From Candidatus Hydrogenedentota bacterium (GTDB lineage: Bacteria; Hydrogenedentota; Hydrogenedentia; Hydrogenedentales; JAEUWI01): a DNA stretch of 64,000 bases. Below the pieces are notes generated by a model that worked only from the letters and a program-made list of their open reading frames with translations, had not been told where the DNA came from and made no database searches. The stretch spans positions 124,001 through 188,000 of the forward strand of contig JACPGE010000044.1 of assembly GCA_016182605.1 (NCBI GenBank). The letters are read 5' to 3'. Numbering within the stretch: position 1 is the first letter of the stretch; each line of letters opens with the position of its first letter. This document shows positions 26,266 to 36,433 of this stretch, piece after piece. A program made the position numbers and the translations under genes.

Positions 26266-28134
26266 ATGACCATGCTATCCATTCGGCACAAACTCATCCT
26301 CGCCTCTGCTACCCTGCTGCTCTGCGTGGCCTTCCTGGGCGCCGCCATCATGGCGCAAATCACGAGCCTCAGCCGGGCCATTGACGTCATCCTCCGGGAA
26401 AACTATCGCAGTGTCGTAGCTTGCCAGCAACTCAAGGAGGCGCTGGAACGCATCGACAGCGGCCTGCTCTACGGCTTGGCGGGCCGGGAGGAGGAAGGCC
26501 AGAAGCTGCTGGACGAATACCGGCCGGCCTTCGAAGCAGCCCTTCAGATCGAATTGAACAACATCACCCTGCCCGGCGAGCACGAGAAGGCGGCTCAGAT
26601 CCAAGGTCTTTTCTCGAAATACACGGCCAGCCTTGCCGATGTGATGAATCCGGATGCCAGTATGGAGGCGCGGCAGGCGGCCTATTTCACTTCCGTCCAA
26701 CCCCGCTTCCAACGCATCAAGGATCTTGCGCAGGAAGTCCTGGAAATGAACCAAGCCAATATGACCGGGGCCAACGACGCCGCACGGCGCATGGGGGATT
26801 CCGCGCGGCAACGCATCGGCATTGCCATTATTGCGAGCGCGGTGGCAGCCTTGTTCTTTTCTTACGGCGCGCACCGCTGGATACTGACCCCCATCAACAA
26901 GCTCATCCTCTCGGCCAACGAGATCCGGCGCGGCAACCTGGACCTGGTTATTAACGCGCCGGCCAACGATGAAGTTGGCCAGCTCGCCGCCGCTTTCAAT
27001 GAGATGACCTCGGTCTTGCGCCAGAACCGGAAGCACGATCAATTCAACCTCATACGAACGCGCCGTGCCACGGAAGAAGTGTTCAAGGCCCTCCCCGCAG
27101 CCGTGGCCGTCATCGATCTGAACGGCATTGTCGAAGTGGCCACCGAAAGCGCGGGCCGCCATTTCGGGTTGACGCCCGGCGTAGCCATCCGCGATTTGGG
27201 TCTGCCCTGGCTGCCCAGCCTCGTCAACCGGGCCCTCGATCTCAACCGGCTGGTCGAAGTGCCGGATACGGAAGGTTTCATCCAGCGCTTCGCCGAAGGG
27301 CAGGAACACTTCTTTCAGCCCGTGGCGGTCCCCATCCCCGTGAACCGGCGCCATGCGGAGGCGACGGGCACCGCCCTCCTCCTCCACGACGTCACCCAGC
27401 TTCACGAACAGCGCGAACTCAAACGCAGCGTCGTCTCGACTGTTTCCCATCAGCTCAAGACGCCCCTCCACGCCCTGCGCATGTCCGTCCATCTCTTGCT
27501 GGAAGAACGCATTGGAACCCTGAACGAACAGCAGGTGGAACTGCTCATCGCGGCAAGGGAGGAGAGCGATCGTCTTGCCACAATTCTCGAGGACCTCCTG
27601 GATCTCAACCGTATTGCTTCCGGCCACTCCAACTTGGCGCTGCAACCGGTATCCCCGAAAGTGCTCACACGGGAAGGGATCGATCCCTTCCTCACGGAAG
27701 CCCGGGAGAAAGGCGTCTCCCTCGTGAACAATGTGCCCGATGATCTTCCCGACGTGCTGGCCGATGCACCGCGCATTCATCACGTCTTTGAAAATCTCAT
27801 CGCCAACGCGCTTCGTTTTACCCTGCCGGGGGGCGCCGTCACCCTCTCCGCCACCGCAGACGACGATTGGGCCGCCTTCACCGTCTCCGACACCGGCCCG
27901 GGCATTGAACCGGAATACCTGCCGCATATCTTTGAACAGTTTTTCCGCGTGCCCGGCCAGGATGCGCGCAGTGGTGTGGGCCTCGGGCTCGCCATTGTAA
28001 AAGAGATCGTGGAGGCGCACGGAGGCGCGGTCACGGCAAGCAGCACGCCCGGCGCGGGCGCTTCGTTTACGTTCACCCTTCCCATTCGGGAATTCCCGCA
28101 CCACAATGCCACGCAGTCGCGTGGGGAGGTTTAG
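26266..28134 (+). CDS. membrane sensor histidine kinase, KinB-like
   Basis: The 622-aa kinase has TM1 (about 8-32), a helical periplasmic sensor domain (about 33-183), TM2 (about 185-205), HAMP (207-258), a PAS-like region (about 265-370), a DHp domain with phospho-acceptor His395 in STVSHQLKTPLHALR, and an ATPase domain with VFENLIANALRF, DTGPGIEP and GVGLGLAIVKE. The layout resembles KinB rather than KdpD: it has no Usp domain and only two TM helices. ATG 26266 follows GGAG. It lies directly under the sigma-54 promoter and only 4 nt before the small membrane ORF of the kdp operon. It probably senses an envelope or potassium-related signal and phosphorylates the upstream NtrC-type regulator. 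Confidence 0.92.
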   Translation: MTMLSIRHKLILASATLLLCVAFLGAAIMAQITSLSRAIDVILRENYRSVVACQQLKEALERIDSGLLYGLAGREEEGQKLLDEYRPAFEAALQIELNNITLPGEHEKAAQIQGLFSKYTASLADVMNPDASMEARQAAYFTSVQPRFQRIKDLAQEVLEMNQANMTGANDAARRMGDSARQRIGIAIIASAVAALFFSYGAHRWILTPINKLILSANEIRRGNLDLVINAPANDEVGQLAAAFNEMTSVLRQNRKHDQFNLIRTRRATEEVFKALPAAVAVIDLNGIVEVATESAGRHFGLTPGVAIRDLGLPWLPSLVNRALDLNRLVEVPDTEGFIQRFAEGQEHFFQPVAVPIPVNRRHAEATGTALLLHDVTQLHEQRELKRSVVSTVSHQLKTPLHALRMSVHLLLEERIGTLNEQQVELLIAAREESDRLATILEDLLDLNRIASGHSNLALQPVSPKVLTREGIDPFLTEAREKGVSLVNNVPDDLPDVLADAPRIHHVFENLIANALRFTLPGGAVTLSATADDDWAAFTVSDTGPGIEPEYLPHIFEQFFRVPGQDARSGVGLGLAIVKEIVEAHGGAVTASSTPGAGASFTFTLPIREFPHHNATQSRGEV

Positions 28135-28138
28135 CAGT

Positions 28139-28222
28139 ATGTTGTCCCTCGTCTATGTGTCCATGGGTCTTCTTGTGCTGCTCGCCATGGCAGGACTAAC
28201 GGTCCTTTGTGACCGGGTATAG
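28139..28222 (+). CDS. 27-aa membrane peptide preceding kdpF
   Basis: ATG 28139 encodes a 27-residue peptide with a single hydrophobic helix (YVSMGLLVLLAMAGLTV) ending in CDRV. A GGGGAGG-like site lies upstream in the end of the kinase gene. Small proteins of this shape, ending in a C-[DE]-R motif, commonly precede kdpF in other bacteria, as far as I recall. Position and composition support a real gene, probably a Kdp accessory peptide. Confidence 0.65.
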   Translation: MLSLVYVSMGLLVLLAMAGLTVLCDRV

Positions 28223-28232
28223 GAGCTTCACC

Positions 28233-28313
28233 ATGATCTACCTGTCCGCCATTGTTTTCGCGGCTGTCGCCATCTACCTGGTCTACGCCATCGTCGACCC
28301 GGAACGGTTCTAA
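28233..28313 (+). CDS. kdpF: KdpF, small subunit of the Kdp potassium pump
   Basis: The 26-aa peptide has one TM helix and ends VYAIVDPERF, matching the LxxALLxPERF end of KdpF. KdpF stabilises the KdpABC complex in the inner membrane. An AGGAGC site precedes the ATG at 28233, and kdpA starts 12 nt after its stop. Confidence 0.9.
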   Translation: MIYLSAIVFAAVAIYLVYAIVDPERF

Positions 28314-28324
28314 AGGAGCATCCC

Positions 28325-29983
28325 ATGAACATCGTTTTTGTCATTGCCGTCGTGGCGGGCACCGCCCTGCTTTCCTGGCCCGCCGGCAAATATATGGCCG
28401 CGATGATGCATCCGGCCGCCGGCGCCAAATCCCGCGTGTCGCAGTTGGATCGCATTGCCGGCAAGCTTGCCGAGCAGGACTGGAAGCAATATTGCTTCTC
28501 ACTCCTCCTCTTCAATGCGTTCATGTTCACCGTCACCTTTCTCCTCCTCTCCCTGCAGCAGTATCTGCCGCTGAATCCGGATGGGAAAGGCGCCATCGAG
28601 CCCAGCCTCGTGTTCAACACCACGGCGTCCTTCGTTACCAACACGAATCTGCAACACTACTCCGGCGAAGTCTCGATGAGTTATCTCTCGCAACTTTGCC
28701 CGCTCATGTGGCTGCAATTCGTTTCGGCCGCCACCGGCATTGCCGCGCTGTGCGCCCTGGCCCGCTGTCTCGCCGGCAACGTGCGCTGCGGCAACTTCTA
28801 CCGTGACGTCCTGCGCGCCACCTTTCTCGTTCTGCTGCCGGCCGCCATCATCGTGGCCCTGTTACTCGTCGCGGGCGGCGCGCCCATGACCTTGCAGGGC
28901 GCCGCGACCGCAAGCAGTCCAGAGGGCGTGGTGCAGACGATTGCACGCGGCCCCGTTGCAGCCTTCGTGGCCATCAAGCAACTCGGCACGAACGGCGGCG
29001 GCTTCTTTGGCCCGAACTCCACGCATCCCTTTGAGAATCCGTCGTTCCTCACGAATATCGTGGAGTGCATGTCCATCATGGTCCTCTCCATGGCGTGTGT
29101 GTGGATGTTTGGCCGCATTACGGGACGCCTGCGCCATGCCGCGGTCATCTTCGGCGCCATGGCTTTGTTGCTGACCTTGAAGATTGGCTTCGCGGTTTAC
29201 TTTGAAAGCGCCCCGGCCGCCGCTCTCCATGATTTGCCTCTCGTCGCGAGCAGCAACATGGAAGGCAAGGAATTGCGCTTCGGCTCCACTGCCGGTCCGC
29301 TGTGGGCCGCGTTCACCACCGCCACCAGCAATGGTTCCGTGAATTCCATGCACAACAGCCTCAACCCGCTGGCAGGCCTGGTCCCGCTTGCAGGAATGTG
29401 GCTGAACGAAACCTTCGGGGGCCTGGGTGTGGGCATGATCAACATGTTCCTCTACCTGATTGTCGGGGTATTCATTGCCGGCCTCATGGTTGGCAGAACA
29501 CCCGAATACCTCACCCGCAAGGTGGAAACCCGCGAGATGAAACTCGCCATTCTCGCCTTGCTCGTCCATCCCTTGTTCATCCTGGGCGGCACGGCCCTCT
29601 TCGCCTCCACCCCGTGGGGCATGGGCACGATCAAGAACCCAGGCGCGCGGGGCTTCACCGAGATCCTCTACGAGTTCTCCTCGGCCGCCGCCAACAATGG
29701 CTCGGGCTACGAGGGGCTCGGAGACAACTCGGCGCCGTGGAACATCGCCACGGGCCTGGTCATGCTCCTCGCCCGCTTTATCCCCATCATCATTCCCCTG
29801 GCCATCGCCGGATCGCTGGCAGCGAAGAAGCCCACGCCGGTCACCACCGGCACCCTGCGCGTGGACACGCCCCTCTTCGGGATGGTGCTCCTGGGGAGCG
29901 TAATACTTATTGGCGCATTGCTCTTCCTGCCCGTCGCCGTCCTCGGCCCCGTGGCGGAACATCTTGCGGCACTGCCGCGTTAA
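28325..29983 (+). CDS. kdpA: KdpA, potassium-binding channel subunit
   Basis: KdpA selects and conducts K+ in the KdpFABC pump. The 552-aa length is typical. It has about 10 TM helices, [11 protein letters not shown] as the first selectivity-filter loop, and the highly conserved [19 protein letters not shown] loop. Other conserved stretches are [16 protein letters not shown] and [17 protein letters not shown] precedes the ATG, and the gene is 14 nt before kdpB. Expression is expected under potassium limitation. Confidence 0.97.
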   Translation: MNIVFVIAVVAGTALLSWPAGKYMAAMMHPAAGAKSRVSQLDRIAGKLAEQDWKQYCFSLLLFNAFMFTVTFLLLSLQQYLPLNPDGKGAIEPSLVFNTTASFVTNTNLQHYSGEVSMSYLSQLCPLMWLQFVSAATGIAALCALARCLAGNVRCGNFYRDVLRATFLVLLPAAIIVALLLVAGGAPMTLQGAATASSPEGVVQTIARGPVAAFVAIKQLGTNGGGFFGPNSTHPFENPSFLTNIVECMSIMVLSMACVWMFGRITGRLRHAAVIFGAMALLLTLKIGFAVYFESAPAAALHDLPLVASSNMEGKELRFGSTAGPLWAAFTTATSNGSVNSMHNSLNPLAGLVPLAGMWLNETFGGLGVGMINMFLYLIVGVFIAGLMVGRTPEYLTRKVETREMKLAILALLVHPLFILGGTALFASTPWGMGTIKNPGARGFTEILYEFSSAAANNGSGYEGLGDNSAPWNIATGLVMLLARFIPIIIPLAIAGSLAAKKPTPVTTGTLRVDTPLFGMVLLGSVILIGALLFLPVAVLGPVAEHLAALPR

Positions 29984-29996
29984 AGGAGTCCATTTC

Positions 29997-32090
29997 ATGT
30001 CTCAGACCATTCCGATACAAGAACCCTCGGGAACGGAAGCCAAGCTATCCCGCCGCAAGGCGCGCCAGGCCGCCCTCTTCGAGCCCGATCTCGTCTGGAC
30101 GGCCGCGAAGCAGTCGATCGTCATGCTCAAGCCGTGGCTCATGGTCCGCAATCCGGTCATGTTCGTCACGGAAGTGAGCGCAGCGCTCTCCACCCTCGTT
30201 CTGGCGCTGGATCTCCAGCGCGGGGCCGAAAATCTGCCCTATACCGTCACCGTGGTGGTGGTGCTTTGGCTCACGGTGCTCTTCGCCAACTTCGCCGAGG
30301 CCCTCGCCGAAGCGCGCGGCAAGGCCCAGGCCGAAACGTTGCGGCGCACCCGCGGCACGACCGTGGCGCGGCGGCGGCGCGACGATGCCTCCATCGATAT
30401 CACCACCTCCGACGACCTGCGCATTGGCGACGTGGTGCTGGTTGCCGCGGGCGAGGTCATTCCGAGCGACGGCGAAGTGATTGCCGGCGCCGCCATGGTG
30501 GACGAGTCGGCCATCACGGGCGAGTCGGCACCCGTGGTGCGCGAGGCGGGCGGCGATCGCTCCGGCGTTACGGGCGGCACCCGCGTGCTCTCGGACGAGA
30601 TCACGGTGCGCATCACCACCGGCGTGGGCGAGTCCTTCCTCGATCGCATGATAGCGCTGGTGGAAGGCGCCGTGCGCCAGAAGACGCCGAACGAACTCGC
30701 CCTCACCGTGACGCTTGCCGGCATGACCCTCGCCTTCCTCCTGGTTACCGGCGCCATCGGTCCGATGGGCCGCTACTTCGGCGTCGAGATCCCCCTGCCC
30801 ACGCTCATGGCCCTGCTCGTCTGTCTCATCCCCACCACCATCGGCGCCCTGCTCGCCGCCATCGGCCTGGCCGGCATGGACCGCGCCCTCTCGGCCAACG
30901 TGCTTGCCAAGAGCGGCAAGGCCGTCGAACTGGCCGGCGATGTGGACACCCTGCTGCTGGACAAGACCGGCACCATCACCATGGGCGATCGGCAGGCCAC
31001 GGCCTTTCATCCCCTGCCCGGAATCGATCCGGCACTCCTGGCCGAAGCCGCCATGCTCGCCTCCTTCGGTGACCCCACCCCCGAGGGCAAATCGATCTTG
31101 GTGCTCGGTGAGCAGTTGCTGGGCGCGCGCGCCCCGCGGGAAAGGACCGGGGGCGAACTGATCGCCTTCAGCGCCCATACGCGTCTCAGCGGTCTGAACC
31201 TGCCGGACGGACGGAAATACCGCAAGGGTGCGGGCGATGCCGTGCGCCGCTTTGTCCTCGAGCAGGGCGGCGAGATTCCACCGGCGCTCCAGCCCATGGT
31301 GGACAGTGTCGCGCGTCAGGGCGCCACCCCCATCGTGGCCGCCCTGGGCGGCGAAGTGCTCGGTGTCATCGAACTGTCCGACGTGCTCAAGCCGGGCATC
31401 CGCGACCGCTTCGAGCGCCTCTCCGCCATGGGCCTGCGCGTCGTCATGGTCACGGGCGACAACCCGCTCACGGCCGCAGCCATCGCGGCGCAGGCGGGTG
31501 TGGACGACTACATCGCCGAAGCAACGCCGGAAGACAAGCTCGAATACATCCGGCGCGAACAGCGCGGCGGACGCCTGGTGGCCATGATGGGAGACGGCAC
31601 CAACGACGCCCCGGCCCTCGCGCAGGCGGACATTGGTGTGGCCATGAGTTCGGGCACCCAGGCCGCGAAGGAGGCCGGCAACATGGTCGACCTCGACAGC
31701 GACCCCACCAAGCTCATCGAAGTAATCGAGATCGGCAAGCAACTGCTCATTACGCGCGGCGCCCTTACCACCTTCTCCATCGCGAACGACGTGGCGAAGT
31801 ACTTCGCCATCATCCCCGCCATGTTCGTGCTGGCCCTGCCCCGGTTGGCCCCGCTCAACGTCATGGGGCTTTCCACGCCCCAAAGCGCGATTCTGTCGGC
31901 GTTGATTTTCAACGCCATCATCATCCCGATCCTGATCCCCATCGCGATCAAGGGCGTGACCTACCGCCCCCTGGGGGCCGATGCGCTCTTGCGCAACAAC
32001 CTGCTCATCTACGGTTTGGGCGGCATCCTCGCCCCCTTTGCCGGCATCAAGCTGATTGACCTCGTTCTGGGCGCGACCCAGATCTTCTAG
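29997..32090 (+). CDS. kdpB: KdpB, catalytic P-type ATPase subunit
   Basis: KdpB hydrolyses ATP to drive K+ uptake. The 697-aa protein has the actuator motif TGES (174-177), the phosphorylation motif DKTGTIT with Asp322, the [10 protein letters not shown] nucleotide-binding region and the hinge [15 protein letters not shown] placed the start at ATG 29997, preceded by AAAGGAG at the kdpA stop; the longer open frame from 29910 lies inside kdpA. The Lys/Arg-rich N terminus is normal for KdpB. Confidence 0.97.
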   Translation: MSQTIPIQEPSGTEAKLSRRKARQAALFEPDLVWTAAKQSIVMLKPWLMVRNPVMFVTEVSAALSTLVLALDLQRGAENLPYTVTVVVVLWLTVLFANFAEALAEARGKAQAETLRRTRGTTVARRRRDDASIDITTSDDLRIGDVVLVAAGEVIPSDGEVIAGAAMVDESAITGESAPVVREAGGDRSGVTGGTRVLSDEITVRITTGVGESFLDRMIALVEGAVRQKTPNELALTVTLAGMTLAFLLVTGAIGPMGRYFGVEIPLPTLMALLVCLIPTTIGALLAAIGLAGMDRALSANVLAKSGKAVELAGDVDTLLLDKTGTITMGDRQATAFHPLPGIDPALLAEAAMLASFGDPTPEGKSILVLGEQLLGARAPRERTGGELIAFSAHTRLSGLNLPDGRKYRKGAGDAVRRFVLEQGGEIPPALQPMVDSVARQGATPIVAALGGEVLGVIELSDVLKPGIRDRFERLSAMGLRVVMVTGDNPLTAAAIAAQAGVDDYIAEATPEDKLEYIRREQRGGRLVAMMGDGTNDAPALAQADIGVAMSSGTQAAKEAGNMVDLDSDPTKLIEVIEIGKQLLITRGALTTFSIANDVAKYFAIIPAMFVLALPRLAPLNVMGLSTPQSAILSALIFNAIIIPILIPIAIKGVTYRPLGADALLRNNLLIYGLGGILAPFAGIKLIDLVLGATQIF

Positions 32091-32102
32091 GAGTTAACCA
32101 TC

Positions 32103-32672
32103 ATGAAGAACCTCTTCGAACAATGTCTCGCCAGCCTCCGTGTCGTGGCCGCCACCCTGGCGGTCTGCAGCGGACTCTACGTGCTCGTTATCCTCGGCGC
32201 CGCCCAACTGTTCACGCCCCATACCGCCAACGGATCGCTCATCGAAGACGGCAAGGGCGGCTACGTGGGCAGCGAATTGCTCGCCACCGGCTTCACCAGG
32301 CCCGAATACCTCTGGCCGCGGCCCTCGGCATGCAACTACGACGCCTCCGCCACGGGCGGCAGCAACCTCAGCCCCACCAGCGACGCCCTCCGGGAACGCG
32401 TTCAAGGAAGCATCGCGCAATACGGTGTGGAAGCGGGCACGCTCCTGCCCACTGACTTGGTGACTGCATCGGGCGGTGGCCTCGATCCCCACATCACCCT
32501 GCAGGGCGCGCTTGTGCAAACCGCGCGCATCGCCGGTGCGCGGGGCGTCGATGCGGCGAAAGTGGAAGGCATCGTTCGCGCGCATGGCAGCCGCCCGGGA
32601 TGGATCCTCGGTGGCGATCCCATCGTAAACGTGCTCCTGGTAAACTTGGACCTCGACAAGCGGCTTCGCTGA
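32103..32672 (+). CDS. kdpC: KdpC, ATP-affinity subunit
   Basis: KdpC has one N-terminal TM helix (about 14-37) and a periplasmic domain. The 189-aa protein shows the family blocks NGSLIEDGKGGYVGSELLA, YLWPRPSACNYDASATGGSN and LVTASGGGLDPHI. AGGAG precedes the ATG, 12 nt after kdpB. The gene order F-A-B-C is standard. Confidence 0.96.
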   Translation: MKNLFEQCLASLRVVAATLAVCSGLYVLVILGAAQLFTPHTANGSLIEDGKGGYVGSELLATGFTRPEYLWPRPSACNYDASATGGSNLSPTSDALRERVQGSIAQYGVEAGTLLPTDLVTASGGGLDPHITLQGALVQTARIAGARGVDAAKVEGIVRAHGSRPGWILGGDPIVNVLLVNLDLDKRLR

Positions 32673-32703
32673 ACCCGCGCGGGATCGGTGTGGAGTAAAT
32701 CTC

Positions 32704-34356
32704 ATGACGGATGGAAACCGGGCCGAAAGCTTTCTGCGGATCATTCGCCGCTCGCAACGGGGCAAGCTCAAGATCTATATGGGCTATTGCGCCGGCGTCG
32801 GCAAGACTTACCGCATGCTCCAGGAGGGGCGGCGGCTGAAGGAAGATGGCATCGATGTGCTTGCCGGCCTGGTTGAGACCCATGGGCGCAAGGAAACGGA
32901 AGCCCTTGTAGAGGGCCTCAACGTCCTGCCACGCCACCCCACGGCTTACCGGGGCATCACCATAGAAGAAATGGACCTCGACGGGATTCTGGCGCGCCGG
33001 CCGACCGTCGTACTGGTGGATGAACTTGCCCACACCAACGTGCCCGGCAGCCGCAACGCCAAGCGCTACCAGGACGTCGACGAAATTCTGGCCGCGGGCA
33101 TCCATGTCATCTCGACGCTAAACGTGCAGCACCTGGAGAGCCTCTACGAGACCGTCGAGCGTGCCACCGGCGTCAAGGTGCGCGAACGCATTCCCGATCG
33201 GGTCATCGCCGACGCCGATCAACTCGTCAATGTCGACGTGACCACGGAAGACCTGCGCCAGCGCCTGCGTGAAGGCAGGGTCTACACCCCCGAACGCATC
33301 GAGACTGCCTTGGAGAACTTCTTTCAGGATGCGAATCTGGAGCAACTCCGCGAACTCACCCTGCGCGAGTTGGCGGCGCACCTGGATTCGCGGCGCCGCA
33401 ACACGGCGGCGGAAGCGGTACCCTTCGCCCCCGACCAGGTGATGGTCTGCCTCAGTTCCCGCGGGCCAAACAGCGAGGCCCTCCTGCGTTACGCATCGCG
33501 CTTTGCAGGCCGCCTCAACCGCAACTGGTATGCAGTCTATGTGCAGACGGCTTCGGAGAATCCCACCCGCATTGACGCGGGCACCCAGCGGGCACTCGCC
33601 AACACGCTCGCACTGGCCCAGCAACTGGGTGCGACCGTGTTTACCTACAAAGGCGACGATGTGGTGAAGACCATCCTCCAGTTCGCGCGGGAGTACCGTG
33701 TGGGACACATAGTAATTGGCGCACCCGGCCAGGCGCCGTCCCCCTGGCGACGATGGCTTGGAAGACGCAGCCTCGTGGATCGGATTATCACGGGAGCCGA
33801 AGGTATTACCGTGGTGGTGCGCGATACCCGCGTCGCGCCGGCGCTTCCCGCGCTGCCGGAGGACACGCCGGCTGCTTCTCCCGAAGACACCGGCCCGGCG
33901 CAGGCGCCCCACCTCAGCACCGATACGCCCGTGCTCATCTGGACGGAGCCCATGGAGAAGACACTGGCCATGCGGCAACTGCTGGAACGCTGCCTGCCCA
34001 ATGAACTGGAACTCCGCCAGCACGCGTGGGAGCGGCTCCTCGATCGCGAACGGCTCGGCGGCACCTTTGTGGGTGAGGACATTGCCCTTCCGCATGCCCG
34101 CATCGCGAATCTGTCTGCGCCCCGCATCGCCCTCGGCATCGGCAAGGCGGGGGTCTACGATGCCGAACAGGATCGCAATGCCCGCATCGTCATCCTGCTG
34201 CTTTCCCAAGAAGAATTTCCCAACGAACACGTCGCGATGCTCGGGCGTATCTGCCGCATGGCCTGCGACGATACGTGGCGCCGCGAGATGCTCAGCCTTT
34301 CCGACCCCACCGCCGCCGCAGCCTGTGTGCGCGGGTGGGTGGCCGCAGAGACGTAG
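32704..34356 (+). CDS. KdpD sensor domain and Usp domain fused to a PTS EIIA(Ntr)-like domain, no kinase
   Basis: The 550-aa protein starts like KdpD: residues 20-230 form the KdpD sensor domain, with Walker A GYCAGVGKT (27-35) and Walker B VVLVDELAHTNVPG from 102. Residues 245-372 form a Usp domain (VIGAPGQ, DRIITGAEGITVVV). After a Pro/Ala-rich linker, residues 408-550 are an EIIA type-2 domain with the phospho-acceptor His464 in ALPHARI. There are no TM helices, DHp or ATPase domains, so it cannot be a histidine kinase. The fusion is in frame and complete. PtsN (EIIANtr) is known to bind KdpD and affect kdp expression in E. coli, so this looks like the same partnership in one chain. It ends the kdp operon. 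Confidence 0.92.
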   Translation: MTDGNRAESFLRIIRRSQRGKLKIYMGYCAGVGKTYRMLQEGRRLKEDGIDVLAGLVETHGRKETEALVEGLNVLPRHPTAYRGITIEEMDLDGILARRPTVVLVDELAHTNVPGSRNAKRYQDVDEILAAGIHVISTLNVQHLESLYETVERATGVKVRERIPDRVIADADQLVNVDVTTEDLRQRLREGRVYTPERIETALENFFQDANLEQLRELTLRELAAHLDSRRRNTAAEAVPFAPDQVMVCLSSRGPNSEALLRYASRFAGRLNRNWYAVYVQTASENPTRIDAGTQRALANTLALAQQLGATVFTYKGDDVVKTILQFAREYRVGHIVIGAPGQAPSPWRRWLGRRSLVDRIITGAEGITVVVRDTRVAPALPALPEDTPAASPEDTGPAQAPHLSTDTPVLIWTEPMEKTLAMRQLLERCLPNELELRQHAWERLLDRERLGGTFVGEDIALPHARIANLSAPRIALGIGKAGVYDAEQDRNARIVILLLSQEEFPNEHVAMLGRICRMACDDTWRREMLSLSDPTAAAACVRGWVAAET

Positions 34357-34510
34357 CCGCCGGCGCTACAGGATGACGGGCGCGCAAAGGCACTCCGGTG
34401 AGCGGAGGTGCGTCCCGCGCGCCCGTCTGGGCAGATTGAGGCGTTCCCGGTTCGGTACTGGCTGGCATGGCCTCGTAAACTTCCTCCGTCCCATGAAAAA
34501 CTGGGTTGTC

Positions 34511-34543
34511 CATGAGACGGCGCTGCTTCGCCGCCACTTACAT
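34511..34543 (-). promoter_or_regulatory. candidate ECF promoter, orphan copy
   Basis: On the minus strand ATGTAAGTG (34543-34535) and GTCTCATG (34518-34511) are 16 nt apart, the same motif as at 38354 and 41342. It points towards the 3' end of the kdpD-like gene, where I see no convincing protein gene; an 81-codon open frame (34292-34537) overlaps it. It may drive an antisense or small RNA. The rest of 34357-34639 shows nothing else. Confidence 0.45.
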
Positions 34544-34639
34544 CGTGCCGCCCCCTGCTGGCCGTGGCGCCTTGAGCCCGCGTCCTGGAAAGGCGCAAGA
34601 TAGGCTCCTTGAAACTTGGGCCAAATGGGGAGATTCGCC

Positions 34640-36397
34640 ATGAGATTCGCGCCGGGGTTCCGCACGCTTTCGTTCCTATTGCTGATGGCCATGCCCGGCT
34701 TATCGCAGGCAGATGCAGCGCCGACGGCCGCCCGGCCTCTGGCCCCGCCAAAAACCATCGCCTATTCAGCCACGCCCAATGCCTATTTCAATGACCACGC
34801 GGCCGATGCGGCCCAACTCTACGACGGATTCTTCTTTGTTGCGGGGACCTGGGACACGAACGCAACGGAAAATCTGGGACTGAACGCCGCGCCTGGCGCG
34901 CCCGTGGCCTGGCACGACTTGGTGCGCGAAAACCTGGCCCATCTCAATGCAGCGGGTGCCACGGAGAATCTGCTGGGGGTCTACTTCAGCGACGCCGGCA
35001 CGTGGCCCTCGCCCGAAACGCTTCTCGACCCCGCCGCTACCGAGAGCATGACAGCCCAGTTCGCGGCCATTGCCGCCTCGGCAAAAGACCTCGGCTTCCG
35101 GGGCATTTGCGTGGATCTGGAGTACCCCTACCCCCGCTACGCACTGGACCATGCCATTTACGGCTACGAAGACTATACGGCCGAAGACTTGACGGAGGCT
35201 GCCGAAACGCAGGCGCGCGCCATCACCAGCGGCATGCTCAAGGCCTGGCCCGATGCCGTCATTGTCGTGCTGCCTGGCGCCCTGTGGGTGCGTCCACTGG
35301 CACGGGCCTTTCAACTCGGCATGCTGGAGGCCATGGCCGAACACGATGCTCCGGGTGGCCTGCATTTCTTCACGGAACGATCCTACGGCCTTCTCGATCC
35401 CGTTTCCCAGGCCGCCATCCCGCGGGAGACCGACCTGGCCATCCTCGCCCTGGTACAGGACCCCGCCGTGCGCGCCTACTGGTCCAGGCGCTGCTCCGCA
35501 GGCCCCGGCGTGTGGCCCCTGCACATGCTCGAAACGGGGGGCAAGGACTATCCCGTGCGCCCATGGAGCGAGGAACTGGAGGAGCTGGGCCAGCAGATGC
35601 GCATCCTGCGCGCCGTGGCCCGGCGCTACGTCTGGTCCTACTCCGCCAATCCCCTCTGGCACCCCTATACCCCCGAGATCGCGCAGCAGTATCAGCTCGG
35701 TGTGGCCCCCTTCCCCGGTGTCGAGGAATTCCTTCCGGGCTGGCGCCGTATCCTCCAGGATCGTGAACCAATAAACGAGCCCCAGCTCCTTCCCCTGATC
35801 GCCGCCGCGTGGCAACTGGACCAGGGTGTCATCACACCGGAAAGCTACTGCGATCGCTTCGGCACGCCGGCACAATGGCTGATCCTGGGCCCCCTCTCCA
35901 ATCCCTTCGACAATCCCGCCTGGTCCGCGCCCCGAACGCTCCTCAAGCCTCTTCGGCTCGACCGGCCCGTGGCGGGACGGGACAGCATGGTGCGCTGGTT
36001 TCCCTTCAAGAACTATGAACCGCTGGGCTCAATACGCATCATGCCAGCCTTCGAATGGTTCAAGACGGACATGGCCTCCGTTCAACTCGTGAGTGACGTC
36101 GAATCCGAAAGTCCCGTGCAGGCCCTGCTCCACTTGGCTTGGGACGATGGAGCGGCGGTCTGGCTCAACGGCGCCCTGATCTTTGACCAGCGGAGTTACC
36201 CGGAGAGGGGCCATGGCATGCTCTACCGGGATCGCTACGATTTCGAAACACAGGTACCCATCGCCCTGCCGCAGGGCAAATCCCGGCTGGCAGTACTGTC
36301 GATCAATCAAAAAGGCGGCTGGGGCGTGAATCTGCGCATCACTGACAAGGACGGCTGGCCCCTGTCCGGACTGCGCTTTTCCCTGCCACAAGAATGA
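34640..36397 (+). CDS. secreted protein with TIM-barrel-like and carbohydrate-binding-like domains
   Basis: The 585-aa protein has a signal peptide (about 1-26, ending near GLSQADA). Residues 40-400 look like a (beta/alpha)8 enzyme: YDGFFFVAGTWDT, LGFRGICVDLEYPYPR with acidic residues after a strand, AVIVVLPGALWV, GGLHFFTERSYG and YVWSYSANPLWHPY. The last 150 residues resemble a galactose-binding-like module (AAVWLNGALIFDQR, GWGVNLRITDKDG). It is probably a glycoside hydrolase, but I cannot name the family. GGGGAG precedes the ATG. It is a single-gene unit that ends in a strong shared terminator. Confidence 0.6.
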   Translation: MRFAPGFRTLSFLLLMAMPGLSQADAAPTAARPLAPPKTIAYSATPNAYFNDHAADAAQLYDGFFFVAGTWDTNATENLGLNAAPGAPVAWHDLVRENLAHLNAAGATENLLGVYFSDAGTWPSPETLLDPAATESMTAQFAAIAASAKDLGFRGICVDLEYPYPRYALDHAIYGYEDYTAEDLTEAAETQARAITSGMLKAWPDAVIVVLPGALWVRPLARAFQLGMLEAMAEHDAPGGLHFFTERSYGLLDPVSQAAIPRETDLAILALVQDPAVRAYWSRRCSAGPGVWPLHMLETGGKDYPVRPWSEELEELGQQMRILRAVARRYVWSYSANPLWHPYTPEIAQQYQLGVAPFPGVEEFLPGWRRILQDREPINEPQLLPLIAAAWQLDQGVITPESYCDRFGTPAQWLILGPLSNPFDNPAWSAPRTLLKPLRLDRPVAGRDSMVRWFPFKNYEPLGSIRIMPAFEWFKTDMASVQLVSDVESESPVQALLHLAWDDGAAVWLNGALIFDQRSYPERGHGMLYRDRYDFETQVPIALPQGKSRLAVLSINQKGGWGVNLRITDKDGWPLSGLRFSLPQE

Positions 36398-36433
36398 CGA
36401 CCGGACTCTACTCCGAGTCACCCTGAACACCGA

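Noticed and set aside
32704-34356. Possible truncation of a normal KdpD by frameshift
   Set aside because: The EIIA domain is complete and in frame with the Usp domain, and no kinase sequence lies downstream in any frame.
34292-34537. An 81-codon minus-strand frame after the orphan ECF motif
   Set aside because: Composition is Pro/Arg/Ala-rich as in shadow frames, there is no good ribosome site, and it overlaps the kdpD-like gene.
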